NCBI GenBank assembly: GCA_008923315.1
Contig: WBSF01000009.1
Location: forward strand, 310,001 to 374,000
Origin: Betaproteobacteria bacterium SCN1
Lineage (GTDB): Bacteria; Pseudomonadota; Gammaproteobacteria; Burkholderiales; Thiobacillaceae
Direction of reading: 5' to 3'
DNA length: 64,000 bases
The position numbers and the translations under genes are program-made. Shown here in pieces: positions 63,945 to 64,000 of the stretch. How positions within the stretch are numbered: position 1 is the stretch's first letter; every line of letters starts with the position of its first letter. Under the pieces are notes generated by a model, which saw nothing but the letters and a program-made list of their open reading frames with translations, was not told the DNA's origin and did no database searches.

Positions 63945-64000
63945 ATGAAAATGCTGATCGCGTCTGTATGTGCCGGTCTGGCGCTGGTGCTGGCCGGCTG
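63945..64000 (+). CDS. Lipoprotein, 5' end only
   Basis: The first 18 codons give MKMLIASVCAGLALVLAG, and the last two bases fit the Cys of a lipobox (LAGC). AAAGGA lies six bases before ATG 63945. The gene leaves the window, so its family cannot be named. Confidence 0.65.
   Translation, partial: MKMLIASVCAGLALVLAG

Overview
This is a contiguous, GC-rich stretch of a betaproteobacterial chromosome. Evidence for this is the ilvI-ilvH-ilvC-psd-pssA-leuA gene order, the Rnf complex, wrbA next to a DUF2069 gene, a class Ia ribonucleotide reductase with an ATP-cone, and three DUF2173 genes (a family I associate with sulfur-oxidising and related environmental betaproteobacteria). I cannot name the genus from the sequence alone.

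Layout. 1-124 is the 5' end of rnfA (minus). 232-4003 is a CRISPR array of 53 repeats and 52 spacers, followed by its leader (4004-4180) and a complete type I-C cas locus transcribed leftward (12397 to 4181): cas3-cas5-cas8c-cas7, then cas4-cas1-cas2. A two-gene toxin-antitoxin module (6180-6726) sits in opposite orientation exactly between the interference genes and the adaptation genes. A WYL-domain regulator (12407-13411) directly precedes cas3. 13501-22320 holds housekeeping and signalling genes: a PDC sensor protein, a HAD phosphatase, a SEC-C protein, a CbiM-like permease, the HrpA helicase, a GGDEF diguanylate cyclase and a peroxiredoxin. 22444-24776 has tRNA-Arg(CCT), a CmpX-like channel, tRNA-Glu(TTC), a small membrane protein and tRNA-Ala(GGC). 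24836-30115 has an FAD-linked oxidase with an SseB-like protein, a histidine kinase with a dual-receiver partner, and two small genes. 30220-31353 carries three tandem DUF2173 genes. 31506-37924 is the branched-chain amino acid and phospholipid operon region. 37965-41330 is a leftward purU/PilZ-like/wrbA/DUF2069 run. 41548-46003 is an ExbB-ExbD-TonB system with a Sel1-repeat protein. 46287-51340 is nrdA/nrdB, interrupted by a lipoprotein gene and a long palindromic intergenic repeat. 51418-53856 is a small accessory patch ending in a restriction-modification pair with a PaeR7I/XhoI-type nuclease. 53882-63386 is mixed metabolism: cupin, STAS-like, EamA transporter, old yellow enzyme, infA, cspA, ppk2, an RlmN-like radical SAM enzyme and a lipase-like protein. 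A lipoprotein gene begins at 63945.

How it works together. All core type I-C proteins look intact, the repeats are near-identical, and the degenerate repeat lies at the leader-distal end, so the immune system looks functional. The most unusual arrangement is the toxin-antitoxin cassette splitting interference from adaptation. It shares a 48-bp divergent control region, containing an inverted repeat, with cas4-cas1-cas2. A WYL regulator heads the interference operon. Together these suggest separate control of spacer acquisition and interference. The second defence locus (52125-53856) pairs an apparent beta-class TSPPYW methyltransferase with a PaeR7I-like nuclease. Gene starts were chosen from Shine-Dalgarno sites, overlaps and family N-termini. 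Family names come from sequence recognition only; no database search was run.
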